This document shows positions 1 through 7,906 of a stretch of DNA of 64,000 bases, one piece after another. The DNA lies in NCBI RefSeq assembly GCF_005434945.1, contig NZ_SKCH01000013.1, positions 1-64,000 of the forward strand. The letters are read 5' to 3'. Source of the DNA: Prescottella subtropica (GTDB taxonomy: Bacteria; Actinomycetota; Actinomycetes; Mycobacteriales; Mycobacteriaceae). The first letter of the stretch is position 1; each line of letters opens with the position of its first letter. Below the pieces are notes generated by a model that saw only the letters and a list, made by a program, of their open reading frames with translations, was not told the origin of the DNA and did no database searches. Made by a program: the position numbers and the translations under genes.

Positions 1-333
1 AGGGCGCAAGACCGTCGAGGTGGTCTATCTGATCACCTCCGCCGACCACATCGCGGCACCACCAGCGGTCCTCGCCGCCTGGATCCAGGGGCATTGGGGC
101 ATCGAGAACCGCCTGCACTGGGTTCGGGACGTCGCGTTCGCCGAAGACCTCTCCCAGGTCCGCACCGGACAGGCTCCGCGAGTCATGGCAACCTGCCGCA
201 ACCTCGCGATCGGCCTCCTCCGCCTCGCCGGCTGGACCAGCATCGCCGAAGGGTTACGCCACCATGCCAGGCATCCGGATCACGCTGCTGCACTGGTCCT
301 GACCTGAGGAAATGCGACTATTCCGGGGCCCTG
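1..333 (+). mobile_element. Right end of an ISAs1-like insertion sequence
   Basis: The element enters from the left edge and carries the transposase C-terminus. About 26 nt after the stop codon the sequence runs ATTCCGGGGCCCTG; ISAs1-family ends usually start CAGGG when read inwards, so the element probably ends near position 333. The left end and the target duplication lie outside the window, so the boundary is inferred. It sits about 50 bp upstream of the alcohol dehydrogenase start and may have replaced its native promoter region. Confidence 0.6.
2..307 (+). CDS. ISAs1-family transposase, C-terminal part (partial at left edge)
   Basis: The reading frame is open to the left edge, so only the last 101 codons are visible. 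The stretch around [20 protein letters not shown] is the conserved C-terminal block of ISAs1/H-repeat-associated DDE transposases, which catalyse cut-and-paste movement of the element. It is followed by the equally typical [18 protein letters not shown] segment. The catalytic DDE residues would lie upstream, so whether the full protein is intact cannot be judged. The first in-frame GTG at position 20 is internal to the conserved domain and is not the real start. Confidence 0.85.
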   Translation, partial: GRKTVEVVYLITSADHIAAPPAVLAAWIQGHWGIENRLHWVRDVAFAEDLSQVRTGQAPRVMATCRNLAIGLLRLAGWTSIAEGLRHHARHPDHAAALVLT

Positions 334-383
334 GGTCAGGGGTCCGTTGCGGGCGCTCGACGGCAGCGAGTAGGCATGTAGGC

Positions 384-1424
384 ATGATCGATGTCTCCGC
401 TTACGCCGCCACCGCCGCCGATGCTCCGCTCGAGAAGACCACGATCGAACGCCGCGACGTCGGCCCCCACGACGTCCTGATCGAGATCAAGTACGCCGGG
501 ATCTGCCACTCCGACATCCACACCGCCCGCAACGAGTGGGGTGGGACCTCCTACCCGGTCGTGCCCGGCCACGAGATCACCGGCATCGTCGCCGAGATCG
601 GCTCGGACGTCACCCGGCACGCCGTCGGCGACCGGGTGGGCGTCGGCTGCTTCGTCGACTCGTGCCGCGAATGCATCAACTGCCAGGCCGGTGAGGAGCA
701 GTACTGCGAGAAGGGTGTCGTCGACACCTACAACACGATCGGACGCGACGGAACGCGCACGGCCGGAGGCTATTCCACGCACGTCGTGGTGACCGAGGAC
801 TTCGTGCTCTCGGTCCCGGACTCTCTCGCCCTCGACGTCGCGGCACCGCTGCTGTGCGCCGGCATCACGCTGTTCTCGCCGCTCACCCACTGGGGTGCCG
901 GTCCGGGCAAGGAGGTCGCGATCGTCGGGATGGGCGGACTCGGTCACGTCGGCGTCAAGATCGCACACGCGATGGGTGCCGAGGTCACCGTGCTGAGCCA
1001 GTCGCTGAGCAAGAAGGACGACGGCCTGCGGTTCGGTGCCGACGAGTACTACGCCACCTCCGACCCCGAGACCTTCAAGGCGTTGCGCAAGCGCTTCGAT
1101 CTGATCCTCAACACCGTGTCGGTCAACCTCGACATCGACCGGTACATGTCGATGCTCACGCTCGACGGCGTCTTCGTCGAACTGGGCCTGCCCGAGAACC
1201 CGATCAGTGTCCGCGGTTTCTCCCTGCTCAAGAACCGCCGCAGTCTCGCCGGATCGCTCGTCGGCGGCATCCCGCAGACGCAGGAGATGCTGAACTTCTG
1301 CGCCGAGCACGGCATCGGCGCCGAGATCGAACTGATCTCCGCGGACAAGATCAACGACGCGTTCGACCGGGTCGTCGCCAGCGACGTGCGCTACCGATTC
1401 GTGATCGACGCGTCCACCTTCTGA
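384..1424 (+). CDS. adhC: Zinc-dependent NAD(P) alcohol dehydrogenase, AdhC/cinnamyl-alcohol type
   Basis: A 346-residue medium-chain dehydrogenase that oxidises alcohols or reduces aldehydes with NAD(P). Catalytic zinc ligands are visible at Cys41 (AGICHSDIH) and His63-Glu64 (PGHE). Four structural-zinc cysteines stand at 94, 97, 100 and 108. The Rossmann loop [14 protein letters not shown] follows in the second half. The length fits the YahK/AdhC subfamily (about 345-350 aa). I chose ATG 384 because the protein family starts at this point; the in-frame ATG at 312 would add 24 residues encoded by IS-flank sequence. No good Shine-Dalgarno is seen. The substrate is not predictable. Confidence 0.9.
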   Translation: MIDVSAYAATAADAPLEKTTIERRDVGPHDVLIEIKYAGICHSDIHTARNEWGGTSYPVVPGHEITGIVAEIGSDVTRHAVGDRVGVGCFVDSCRECINCQAGEEQYCEKGVVDTYNTIGRDGTRTAGGYSTHVVVTEDFVLSVPDSLALDVAAPLLCAGITLFSPLTHWGAGPGKEVAIVGMGGLGHVGVKIAHAMGAEVTVLSQSLSKKDDGLRFGADEYYATSDPETFKALRKRFDLILNTVSVNLDIDRYMSMLTLDGVFVELGLPENPISVRGFSLLKNRRSLAGSLVGGIPQTQEMLNFCAEHGIGAEIELISADKINDAFDRVVASDVRYRFVIDASTF

Positions 1425-1574
1425 TACCCGTCCGGTATCACCGGTATCTGTCACTCTCCTCGGGGCGGCGTAGCGTCGGGGCACGGGGTTCCGTGCCCGG
1501 CGCACAGTCCGACGCACGGTGGGCCGACGAACAGGCCCGTCACACCCGATCGCCGACTCGAGGAGGGGTGACAG
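1425..1574 (+). promoter_or_regulatory. Intergenic region with hairpins and a -10-like box
   Basis: Immediately after the dehydrogenase stop is a short inverted repeat GATACC/GGTATC (1423-1428 and 1434-1439). Further on, TAGCGT (1471-1476) resembles a -10 box and GGGCACGG/CCGTGCCC (1479-1486 and 1491-1498) forms a perfect 8-bp hairpin. The block ends in a strong Shine-Dalgarno (GAGGAGGGG) for the small membrane protein. The functional assignment is inferred. Confidence 0.35.
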
Positions 1575-1796
1575 ATGACACTCAACGACTTCGCCGGATG
1601 GGCGGGCTACGCGCTGGCGCTCACCGGAATCACCATGGCCGGTCTGTTCCTTGTCGCCGCGGCCGGCGGTTTCGCGGGCTGGGCGGTACTCGCCGGACTG
1701 GCCTCGCTGACCGCGTTCGCCTCGTCCGCCGCCATCTTCGGTGGCGTCACCCGGCACGACCACAGGATGAACCACAGCACGCCGCACATGCTGTGA
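1575..1796 (+). CDS. Small two-helix membrane protein of unknown function
   Basis: A 73-residue protein with two hydrophobic segments, roughly residues 10-30 and 33-55, joined by a short Gly-rich turn, and a polar His-rich tail (HDHRMNHSTPHML). Start ATG 1575 is set by GAGGAGGGG a few bases upstream. It stands alone between the dehydrogenase and the convergent PPK2 gene. I do not recognise a family; the His-rich tail could suggest metal contact but that is speculation. Coding is supported by the strong ribosome binding site and clean membrane periodicity. Confidence 0.7.
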   Translation: MTLNDFAGWAGYALALTGITMAGLFLVAAAGGFAGWAVLAGLASLTAFASSAAIFGGVTRHDHRMNHSTPHML

Positions 1797-1805
1797 CCGT
1801 CCGGT

Positions 1806-2666
1806 TCACGACCGGGCCAGACGCTCCTTCTCGACCTCGATGTCGAAATCGGCGGGCGGCCAGTCCAGATCGAGCCGGGTGAGGGCGTCGATCAACAGTT
1901 CGGTCACCGCAATCCGGCTGTACCACTTGCGATCACACGGGACCACGTACCACGGTGCGTGGTCCGTCGACGTCTTGTCGAGCATCGCCTGGTAGGCCTG
2001 CTGATACTGCGGCCACAGGGCCCGCTCGGTGACGTCGCCGGGGTTGTACTTCCAGAACTTGTCGGGGCGGTCGAGTCGCTCGGCGAGACGACGCTTCTGC
2101 TCGTCGAGGGACACGAACATCGCAACCTTCACCAGAGTCGTTCCGCTGTAGACGAGTTCACGCTCGAACTGGTTGATCTCCTCGTACCGCCCGCTCCACA
2201 CCTCCGACGGCACCAGATCGTGGACCCGCGCCACCAGGACGTCCTCGTAGTGCGACCGGTCGAACACACCGAGCTGGCCGCCGCGGGGGAGCGCCTTGTT
2301 GATCCGCCACAGATAGTGGTGACGCTTTTCCTCCGGCGTGGGCACCCCGAACGCGGCATGGTCGACGCCCTGCGGGTCGACGTGCCCGATCACGTGCCGC
2401 ACCATGCCACCCTTGCCGGCGGTGTCCATGCCCTGCAGGATCAGCAGCACCGACCGCTCGTCCCCGGACCGGCCGTTCGCGTACAGCTTCTCCTGCAACG
2501 CCGACAGCACCGCCCCGCGCTCCTCGAGGAGCCGTTCGCCGTCCGCCTTGTCACCGTCGAAGCCGGGCGTCGCCCGTGGATCGATCTTCGCGACCTTCGT
2601 GTGCGGCCCGGCGCGCAGCACCTCGGTCGCCGGGGTGGACCACAAAGTCTTCTCGTGCGCGGGCAT
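1806..2666 (-). CDS. ppk2: Polyphosphate kinase 2 family nucleotide phosphotransferase
   Basis: A 286-residue one-domain PPK2, which transfers phosphate between polyphosphate and nucleotides (for example polyP to AMP or ADP). Walker A is at residues 79-87 (GMDTAGKGG) and the Walker B aspartate at about 136 (GVFDRSHYED), followed by the lid region. Single-domain length and this motif set match the PPK2 family; whether it acts on nucleoside mono- or diphosphates cannot be decided from the sequence alone. ATG 2666 has no Shine-Dalgarno, but CACAGT lies 6 nt upstream, suggesting a leaderless message whose promoter overlaps a perfect palindrome. Confidence 0.88.
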   Translation of the reverse strand: MPAHEKTLWSTPATEVLRAGPHTKVAKIDPRATPGFDGDKADGERLLEERGAVLSALQEKLYANGRSGDERSVLLILQGMDTAGKGGMVRHVIGHVDPQGVDHAAFGVPTPEEKRHHYLWRINKALPRGGQLGVFDRSHYEDVLVARVHDLVPSEVWSGRYEEINQFERELVYSGTTLVKVAMFVSLDEQKRRLAERLDRPDKFWKYNPGDVTERALWPQYQQAYQAMLDKTSTDHAPWYVVPCDRKWYSRIAVTELLIDALTRLDLDWPPADFDIEVEKERLARS

Positions 2667-2667
2667 G

Positions 2668-2690
2668 GCAGCACTGTGCCACAGTGCTGC
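2668..2690 (-). promoter_or_regulatory. Perfect 23-bp inverted repeat at the ppk2 start
   Basis: GCAGCACTGTG-C-CACAGTGCTGC gives 11-bp perfect arms around a single central base. It begins one base before the ppk2 start codon and covers the likely -10 (CACAGT). This is the shape of a dimeric repressor operator; the regulator is unknown. Confidence 0.55.
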
Positions 2691-2729
2691 ACCCGCGACC
2701 GTGATCTCCGCGGGAATGTCGGTGCGGGA

Positions 2730-4325
2730 TCAGTTCGTCGTGCCGGACACCAGTCGCCGTCCGGCCCGCTGGACGGCCGGTTGCACGTTCCAGCGCAGCG
2801 CCCCGAGCAGGTCCTTGCCCCGCTCGAACGGTGTGTAGTCACGGCGCCGGGTCCCCGACGCGAGTGCCAAGTCGAGATCGTCGCCGGCCGCGGTGAGCAG
2901 GGTGTCGAAGTCGCGCCGGATCGGCTCGTGCAGGTCGTAGCCGTGGGCACGGTGCAGGCGCGGGAACCACGGCTTGAACAACCGGGCCCGGTCGTGCAGG
3001 CCCGACGAGTACGACATGCCGGCCTTGGGGCGGGTGCGGATGTAGTCGGGCAGCAGATCCGCGAACGCCTCCCGCACCAGCCACTTCTCCTGCGCGCCGG
3101 AAATTTTGAGCGACAACGGAATTCGCATCGCGAGTCCGACGACGTCACGGTCGAGGAACGGTACCCGGGTCTCGACGCCCTGCCCCATCGCGCAGCGGTC
3201 CACCCGTTGCAGTTCGGTGCGCCCCAGGTTGAGCAGCTTGTGCGCGAACAGTCGGTCGCCCGCGTCGGCCCCGATCGTGTGGTACATCGGGTACCCGCCG
3301 AACAGTTCGTCGGAGCCGTCCCCGGTGAGCACCACCTTCAGCCCCGCGTCACGGATGCGGCGGAACAGGGGGATCGAGACGACCGCGTTGATGATGTCGC
3401 CGTACTCGTCGAGTTCCCCGACCCGGATCGCCTCCCGGATCGCGGCCGGGCCGATGTCGCCGCGTCCGACATCGACGATCTCGTGCCGCACCCCGAGCTC
3501 CGCGGTCAACCGCCGCGCGTACGCGAGGTCGGGACTGTCCGGGGCGCCGATCGTGAACGCGACACAGTCCGGGTGCATCCGTGCCGTGTGCGCGAGGACC
3601 AGGGAACTGTCCAGGCCACCCGAGAGCACCACTCCCACCGGCAGATCCGTGTCCAGCCGGACCCGGATCGCGTCGGACAGTGCCGTGCGCACCGCCGCCA
3701 CGGCCTCGTCGGGGTCGGTGATCGGGCCGAGTCGGTGCAACTCGTCGTACAGGTCGAAGTACCGCCGGACCTCGACATCCTCGCCGCCGCGCCACCACCC
3801 GTGATGCCCCGGCGGCAGTGCACGGATCCGGGCCCCGGCCGGGACGAGTGCCTTGATCTCCGACGCGACGTGCAGCGCGCCGCGGCGCAGCGCGACGTAC
3901 AGCGGTTTGACGCCGAGCGGGTCCCGCGCGACGAACGTGTCCCGCGTGACGGTGTCGACGATCGCGAACGCGAACTCGCCGCGCAACCGGGCCACCGCGT
4001 CCTCACCCCACTCGAGGAACGCCTCGAGCACCACCTCGGTGTCGGACGCGGACCGGAACTCGTGGCCGAGTTCCCGTAGTTGCGTGCGCACCTCGTCGTG
4101 GTTGAAGACCTCGCCGTTGTAACACAGCAGCCAGCGGCCGTCGGCGGAGCGCCACGGCTGCACGGCATGCTCGCGGTCGACGATCGCGAGCCGCTGCGTG
4201 CCCGCGAGGAAACCGGGGCCGCAGGCATGTTCGCGGAACTCGCCGCGCGCCGCGATCCGGTCGAGCATCGTCTCGAACAGGTCCCGGTTACCGTCCTCGC
4301 CGACGATCAGGGCGATGCCGCACAT
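2730..4325 (-). CDS. asnB: Asparagine-synthase-like glutamine amidotransferase
   Basis: A 531-residue class II glutamine amidotransferase fused to an adenylating synthetase domain. Cys2 (MCGIALIVG) is the glutaminase nucleophile after Met removal; the PP-loop SGGLDSS lies at residues 235-241 and binds ATP, and GDGSDELFGGY follows. Known members amidate aspartate, meso-diaminopimelate in peptidoglycan (LtsA), or specialised substrates. The start is fixed by the obligatory MCGI N-terminus. It begins 4 nt after the stop of the upstream M15-like peptidase gene, so the two are cotranscribed. That pairing hints at an envelope or peptide substrate rather than free asparagine synthesis, which is inference. 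Confidence 0.88.
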   Translation of the reverse strand: MCGIALIVGEDGNRDLFETMLDRIAARGEFREHACGPGFLAGTQRLAIVDREHAVQPWRSADGRWLLCYNGEVFNHDEVRTQLRELGHEFRSASDTEVVLEAFLEWGEDAVARLRGEFAFAIVDTVTRDTFVARDPLGVKPLYVALRRGALHVASEIKALVPAGARIRALPPGHHGWWRGGEDVEVRRYFDLYDELHRLGPITDPDEAVAAVRTALSDAIRVRLDTDLPVGVVLSGGLDSSLVLAHTARMHPDCVAFTIGAPDSPDLAYARRLTAELGVRHEIVDVGRGDIGPAAIREAIRVGELDEYGDIINAVVSIPLFRRIRDAGLKVVLTGDGSDELFGGYPMYHTIGADAGDRLFAHKLLNLGRTELQRVDRCAMGQGVETRVPFLDRDVVGLAMRIPLSLKISGAQEKWLVREAFADLLPDYIRTRPKAGMSYSSGLHDRARLFKPWFPRLHRAHGYDLHEPIRRDFDTLLTAAGDDLDLALASGTRRRDYTPFERGKDLLGALRWNVQPAVQRAGRRLVSGTTN

Positions 4326-4329
4326 GGAT

Positions 4330-5205
4330 TCACAATCCGATCTGGTGGTCGTAGGTGGCCCGGAGTCCGGGCATCGCGTCGGGATGCGGGCACACGTGCC
4401 ACGCCGGCCCCTCGTCGATGACGTTGATGTCGCCCGTGTCCCGCCGGTCGACCAGCACGGACTGCAGGATCCGGTCGCCCCCGAGTGGACGCAGCCAGCC
4501 GACCGCGACGTCGATCGCGTACCCGCTGCAGTGCGAACTCGGATGCAGCGCCGAATAACCCAGGCCCCGCAGGTGCTCCTGGTGGGCCTCGCTGCGGACC
4601 GCACTGTTGAGCCACACCCCGGCCCGGGCGGCACTGCGCGCGCCGACGTCGGTGCAGCGACGGGCGTACTCGTCGGCGATCTCGTTGAGGAGAGCGATCG
4701 TCTCCGGCAGGGCCCGCCGGTACCGCAGCCCGGCCGACGGTGGCGTCGCCCGCGGCCGCATCCGCCGGTCCGCTGCGCGCACGATCCGCTGCGGCAGCGA
4801 CTCGGCCTGCCCGCGATACCGGAACCGGAGGCGACCGGCCCGGCGCAGCGGATCGAGATCCACCAGCAGCGGCGACACGCGGACATCCTCCGACGTGGCG
4901 AAACGCGGCGCGTGGCCCCACCACAGCACGTCGATCTGGTGCAGCAGATGAATGCGGATCAACGCCGACAGGTCGGTGGCCGAACTGCGGGAGTTCGGTG
5001 TGTACCCGTCCACCTGCACGTGCAGGGCCGCCGCGACGTGGTCGGCACCGCCCGGGTGCCGGGACAGCACCGCCGCGACGTCCGGAGCGTCGAGTACCGC
5101 ACGGGCGACCGCGTCCCCCGTGGGAACACCGTCACCGGTGAGCACGTCGACGAGGTCGTCCACCCGCCGCCGGTACCCGTCGAAGTCGATCGCAGGGAGC
5201 GTCAC
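4330..5205 (-). CDS. M15-like (VanY-type) zinc peptidase domain protein
   Basis: A 291-residue protein. The C-terminal third carries the M15 D,D/L,D-carboxypeptidase signature: SAVRSEAHQ (as in the SxxRSxxxQ of VanY), then H225-x6-D232 in SHCSGYAID, then E265...WH270. These are the zinc ligands and catalytic acid of the family; the exact EGPAWH spacing is looser than the usual ExxH. The N-terminal 200 residues are unfamiliar. No signal peptide is visible, so a cytoplasmic location is likely, unusual for a wall peptidase. GTG 5205 is preferred because TACCGT (5213-5218) lies 7 nt upstream. It is the first gene of the operon with the amidotransferase. Confidence 0.65.
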   Translation of the reverse strand: MTLPAIDFDGYRRRVDDLVDVLTGDGVPTGDAVARAVLDAPDVAAVLSRHPGGADHVAAALHVQVDGYTPNSRSSATDLSALIRIHLLHQIDVLWWGHAPRFATSEDVRVSPLLVDLDPLRRAGRLRFRYRGQAESLPQRIVRAADRRMRPRATPPSAGLRYRRALPETIALLNEIADEYARRCTDVGARSAARAGVWLNSAVRSEAHQEHLRGLGYSALHPSSHCSGYAIDVAVGWLRPLGGDRILQSVLVDRRDTGDINVIDEGPAWHVCPHPDAMPGLRATYDHQIGL

Positions 5206-5238
5206 CGGAAGCACGGTAGTGCACGCAAAACGGACACG

Positions 5239-6615
5239 CTAGGGCTGTCCGGCCCGCCACTGCGCTTCGGCCGCACCGAGTTCCGTCGTCGGCGCCTCGT
5301 CGTACACCCACTCCCGGCCGATCCGGTGCCAGTTGGCGGACGCGTCGAGCTGCCCGAGGACCCCGAACGTGAGGAAGTCGGCGCGACGGGAGAACAGATG
5401 CTCGGGCGGCAGGTTCTGGCTCTTCATCCCGGAGAACTCCGACGCCCGCGGGTCGATCGCGAGCAGAAAACCGGTGCTCGCCATCTCCGGGGTGATCGCG
5501 ATCTCCTCGTCCACCAGGTTCCATTCGGCGGCCGCGTACACGTAGTCCAGGCACTCGTCGGGGGTGACGTCGGCACCCGGGTCGATGACGCCCCGGTGCA
5601 CCAGCAGCGCGAACAGGTCGTCGGTGCGGCCCTCCGTCGCCGCCCGCAGGCACTGCTTCTCGAACTCGACGTGCCTCGCATCCATCCGGTTGAACAGACC
5701 GAAGTCGACGAAGCCGACCCGGCCGTCGGCGCCGAGCAGTACGTTCCCGGGATGCGGGTCGCCACAGAACTCGTGGTACCGGTACAGCGACCCGATGTAG
5801 AAGCGGAAGACGATCTCCCCGATCCGGTTCCGCTCGGCCTGCGGCAGCCCGCGGATCGCGACGAACCCGGCACCGTCGAAGAACTCGCTCACCAGGACCC
5901 GTCGGGTGCTCAACTCGGGCACGCTGTCGGGGATCGCGACGAACGGGTGATCCGCGTACACCCGGGCGATCCCGTGCTGGGTGCGGGCCTCACGCTCGTA
6001 GTCGAGTTCACCCTCGAAGTTGAGCCGCAACTCGTTCAGCAGACCCGGCGTGGACAGGGTGGGAACCGTCGACTTCCAGATCTTCAGGAACATCGTCAGG
6101 TTCTTCATGTCCGCGCGGATCGCGGCGTCGATCCCCGGATACTGCACCTTGACGGCGACATCGCGTCCGTCGTGCAGGCGAGCCCGGTACACCTGGCCGA
6201 TCGACGCGGCCGCGATCGCGTCGGGATCGAACTCGGCGAACACGTCGCCCAGCGGGCGCCCGTAGTCGGCCTCGATCACGTCGCGCATCGCAGGGAACGA
6301 GGTCGTCGGTGCCTGGTCGCGCAGCGCGGCGAGCTTGCGCTGGAACTCCTCGCGATGCTCCTCCGGCACCAGGTCCAGATCCAGGATCGACAGCATCTGC
6401 CCGAGCTTCATCGCGACGCCCTTCATCCCGCCGAGGACGGTGACGAGCTGGTCTGCGGCCGCGATCGCGGACTTCTCCGCGAGCCGGGTCCGCACCTCCT
6501 CGGACCGTCCGAGCATCGACACGCGGGTGCCGACACCGCGGAGGGCACGACCGGCGGCGACCTGTCCGAGCTTCGAACCCCGCACGAGACGGGACGTGGG
6601 AACCTTGTCGGCCAA
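5239..6615 (-). CDS. ABC1/UbiB-family atypical kinase
   Basis: A 458-residue member of the ABC1/ADCK/UbiB family, ATPase-like proteins linked to isoprenoid quinone and lipid metabolism. The N-terminal KxGQ motif appears as MKLGQMLS near residue 75; the Ala-rich nucleotide loop is IAAASIGQVYRA, the invariant Lys is in VAVKVQYPG, and the catalytic and metal motifs are FCGDPHPGNVLL and VGFVDFGL. The start is a TTG at 6615, chosen because GGAGG lies at good spacing just upstream. It is followed at a 33-bp distance by the M15-like gene, which has its own promoter. The physiological substrate is not known. Confidence 0.88.
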   Translation of the reverse strand: MADKVPTSRLVRGSKLGQVAAGRALRGVGTRVSMLGRSEEVRTRLAEKSAIAAADQLVTVLGGMKGVAMKLGQMLSILDLDLVPEEHREEFQRKLAALRDQAPTTSFPAMRDVIEADYGRPLGDVFAEFDPDAIAAASIGQVYRARLHDGRDVAVKVQYPGIDAAIRADMKNLTMFLKIWKSTVPTLSTPGLLNELRLNFEGELDYEREARTQHGIARVYADHPFVAIPDSVPELSTRRVLVSEFFDGAGFVAIRGLPQAERNRIGEIVFRFYIGSLYRYHEFCGDPHPGNVLLGADGRVGFVDFGLFNRMDARHVEFEKQCLRAATEGRTDDLFALLVHRGVIDPGADVTPDECLDYVYAAAEWNLVDEEIAITPEMASTGFLLAIDPRASEFSGMKSQNLPPEHLFSRRADFLTFGVLGQLDASANWHRIGREWVYDEAPTTELGAAEAQWRAGQP

Positions 6616-6668
6616 CGAAACCTCCGGTGCGAAACGGGTTCTGCTGCGGCGCGGTGCCGCACGTCACA

Positions 6669-7019
6669 CTAGAGCAGGCCCTCGGTGTCCTCCATGACCG
6701 GGAACGGCGGCCGGGTCACCCCGTCGACCATGTGACTGCCCCACAGGTCCAGGCCGCCGACCCGTGCCACCCCGGACCCGTCCGGGGTGGTGATCGTCAG
6801 TTCGGTCCCGGCCGGTGCGAGGTCACCGCCCAGCGCGCGGGACAGCTCCCGCACCCGGCCGCGCCACACGAACCGGCCGCTGATCGGCTCGAAGTTCCCG
6901 GACAGTTCGACGTCCACGATCACCGGCGCGTGCGCGCCGACCGTGACGTGGGCCGGGCCGCGGTAGCCGTCCGGTTCGTCGTGCTCGTGTTCGTCGGAGT
7001 CTGCGGTGAAGTCGGTCAC
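6669..7019 (-). CDS. DUF4873 protein
   Basis: A 116-residue protein with an acidic, His-rich start (DSDEHEHDEPDGYRGPAH) and a compact beta-rich body matching DUF4873, which occurs alone or fused to flavin monooxygenases in actinobacteria. Function unknown. GTG 7019 is chosen because a -10 box TATTCT ends 6 nt upstream, giving a leaderless mRNA; a longer frame upstream has no family similarity. It lies 40 bp downstream of the TetR gene and its promoter holds an inverted repeat, so it is likely a direct target of that regulator. Confidence 0.72.
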   Translation of the reverse strand: MTDFTADSDEHEHDEPDGYRGPAHVTVGAHAPVIVDVELSGNFEPISGRFVWRGRVRELSRALGGDLAPAGTELTITTPDGSGVARVGGLDLWGSHMVDGVTRPPFPVMEDTEGLL

Positions 7020-7025
7020 GACGTC

Positions 7026-7054
7026 AGAATACTTGTGACCGACAGTTACACAAG
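7026..7054 (-). promoter_or_regulatory. Promoter with inverted repeat for the DUF4873 gene
   Basis: On the minus strand, CTTGTG (7049-7054) acts as -35, a 17-bp spacer follows, and TATTCT (7026-7031) is the -10, 6 nt before GTG 7019. The pair CTTGTG/CACAAG (7032-7037 and 7049-7054) forms a perfect inverted repeat spanning -35 and spacer, a position where a TetR dimer would block polymerase. Confidence 0.6.
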
Positions 7055-7059
7055 AGTGG

Positions 7060-7797
7060 TCAGTCGGTGGATTCGCGCAACGGGTGCGGCATCGACTTGA
7101 ACCGGGCCGGAGATCCGTTGACGGACGCGATCCCGGAGATGCCACCCCACGTCATCATCACCAGGTAGTCGATGAGATCGTCCGTCGACATCGACTGGTT
7201 CGAGATCCACCAGTGCGTCGCCAACTGCACCGCGCCGACGACGCCGTACGCCCACGGCACCGACCCGCCCGAATCCATGTCCATGCTGCGCAGCCGCTCC
7301 CCGAGCAGGGTGGCCAGCAGTTCGGCGATCATCCGCTCGGAATCCGCGACGACGTCCCGGTTGGCGCCCGTACTGTTCGCCATCACGTACAGGTACACCT
7401 CGGGATCCGCGGCGACCGTCTCGACGTACGCGGCGATCGCGACCCGACACAACTCGTACTCGTCGAGATCCTCGCTGATCGCCTCGTACATGCGCGGCGC
7501 CAGGACCGTCTCCACGTACCGCATCATCGTCGCGCTCGTCAGATCGTTCTTGTCGGCGAAGTACCGGTACAGCACCGTCTTCGAGACGCCGATCTCCGAC
7601 GCGATGTCGTCCATGCCGGCGTCACGGCCGCGGGCCCGGATCGCGGCGATCGTGCCGTCGACGAGTTCCTCACGGCGCGCGATCTTGTGTTCGCGCCACC
7701 GCCGCTTCCGGCCGTCCGGCTTACCGGTCGCGGGAGTCGTCTCGTCGGTCGTCTGCTGCAGATCTGCGCTTTGCTTCGGCACTGGGGTTCGCCACAT
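7060..7797 (-). CDS. TetR/AcrR-family transcriptional regulator
   Basis: A 245-residue repressor. After a charged, disordered N-terminal 50 residues, a TetR helix-turn-helix is visible (REELVDGTIAAIRARG, then MDDIASEIGVSKTVLYRYFADK). The C-terminal two thirds form a helical ligand-binding region with several Trp and Tyr (LATHWWISNQSM). ATG 7797 is the most plausible start; GTG 7782 is an alternative. It diverges from the DUF445 gene and precedes the DUF4873 gene, whose promoter contains a candidate operator. The ligand is unknown. Confidence 0.82.
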   Translation of the reverse strand: MWRTPVPKQSADLQQTTDETTPATGKPDGRKRRWREHKIARREELVDGTIAAIRARGRDAGMDDIASEIGVSKTVLYRYFADKNDLTSATMMRYVETVLAPRMYEAISEDLDEYELCRVAIAAYVETVAADPEVYLYVMANSTGANRDVVADSERMIAELLATLLGERLRSMDMDSGGSVPWAYGVVGAVQLATHWWISNQSMSTDDLIDYLVMMTWGGISGIASVNGSPARFKSMPHPLRESTD

Positions 7798-7906
7798 CCG
7801 TTCGGGGTTGATCCAGACGACCAGCCTAGTGCCGTGGCCCGGCGCCGGGGGCGGGTGTCTCACCGAGTGCAACCGGGACGACCGTCGGAACCGGCACAAT
7901 GTCGGT

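Noticed and set aside
312..383. N-terminal extension of the alcohol dehydrogenase by 24 residues
   Set aside because: The extra codons lie in IS-end and flank sequence and have no family similarity; the conserved protein begins at ATG 384.
1959..6672. Very long plus-strand open frames opposite ppk2, asnB, the M15-like and ABC1 genes
   Set aside because: They are antisense shadows caused by high GC at codon position 3; translations are Arg/Pro-rich without domains, and the minus-strand genes have clear families.
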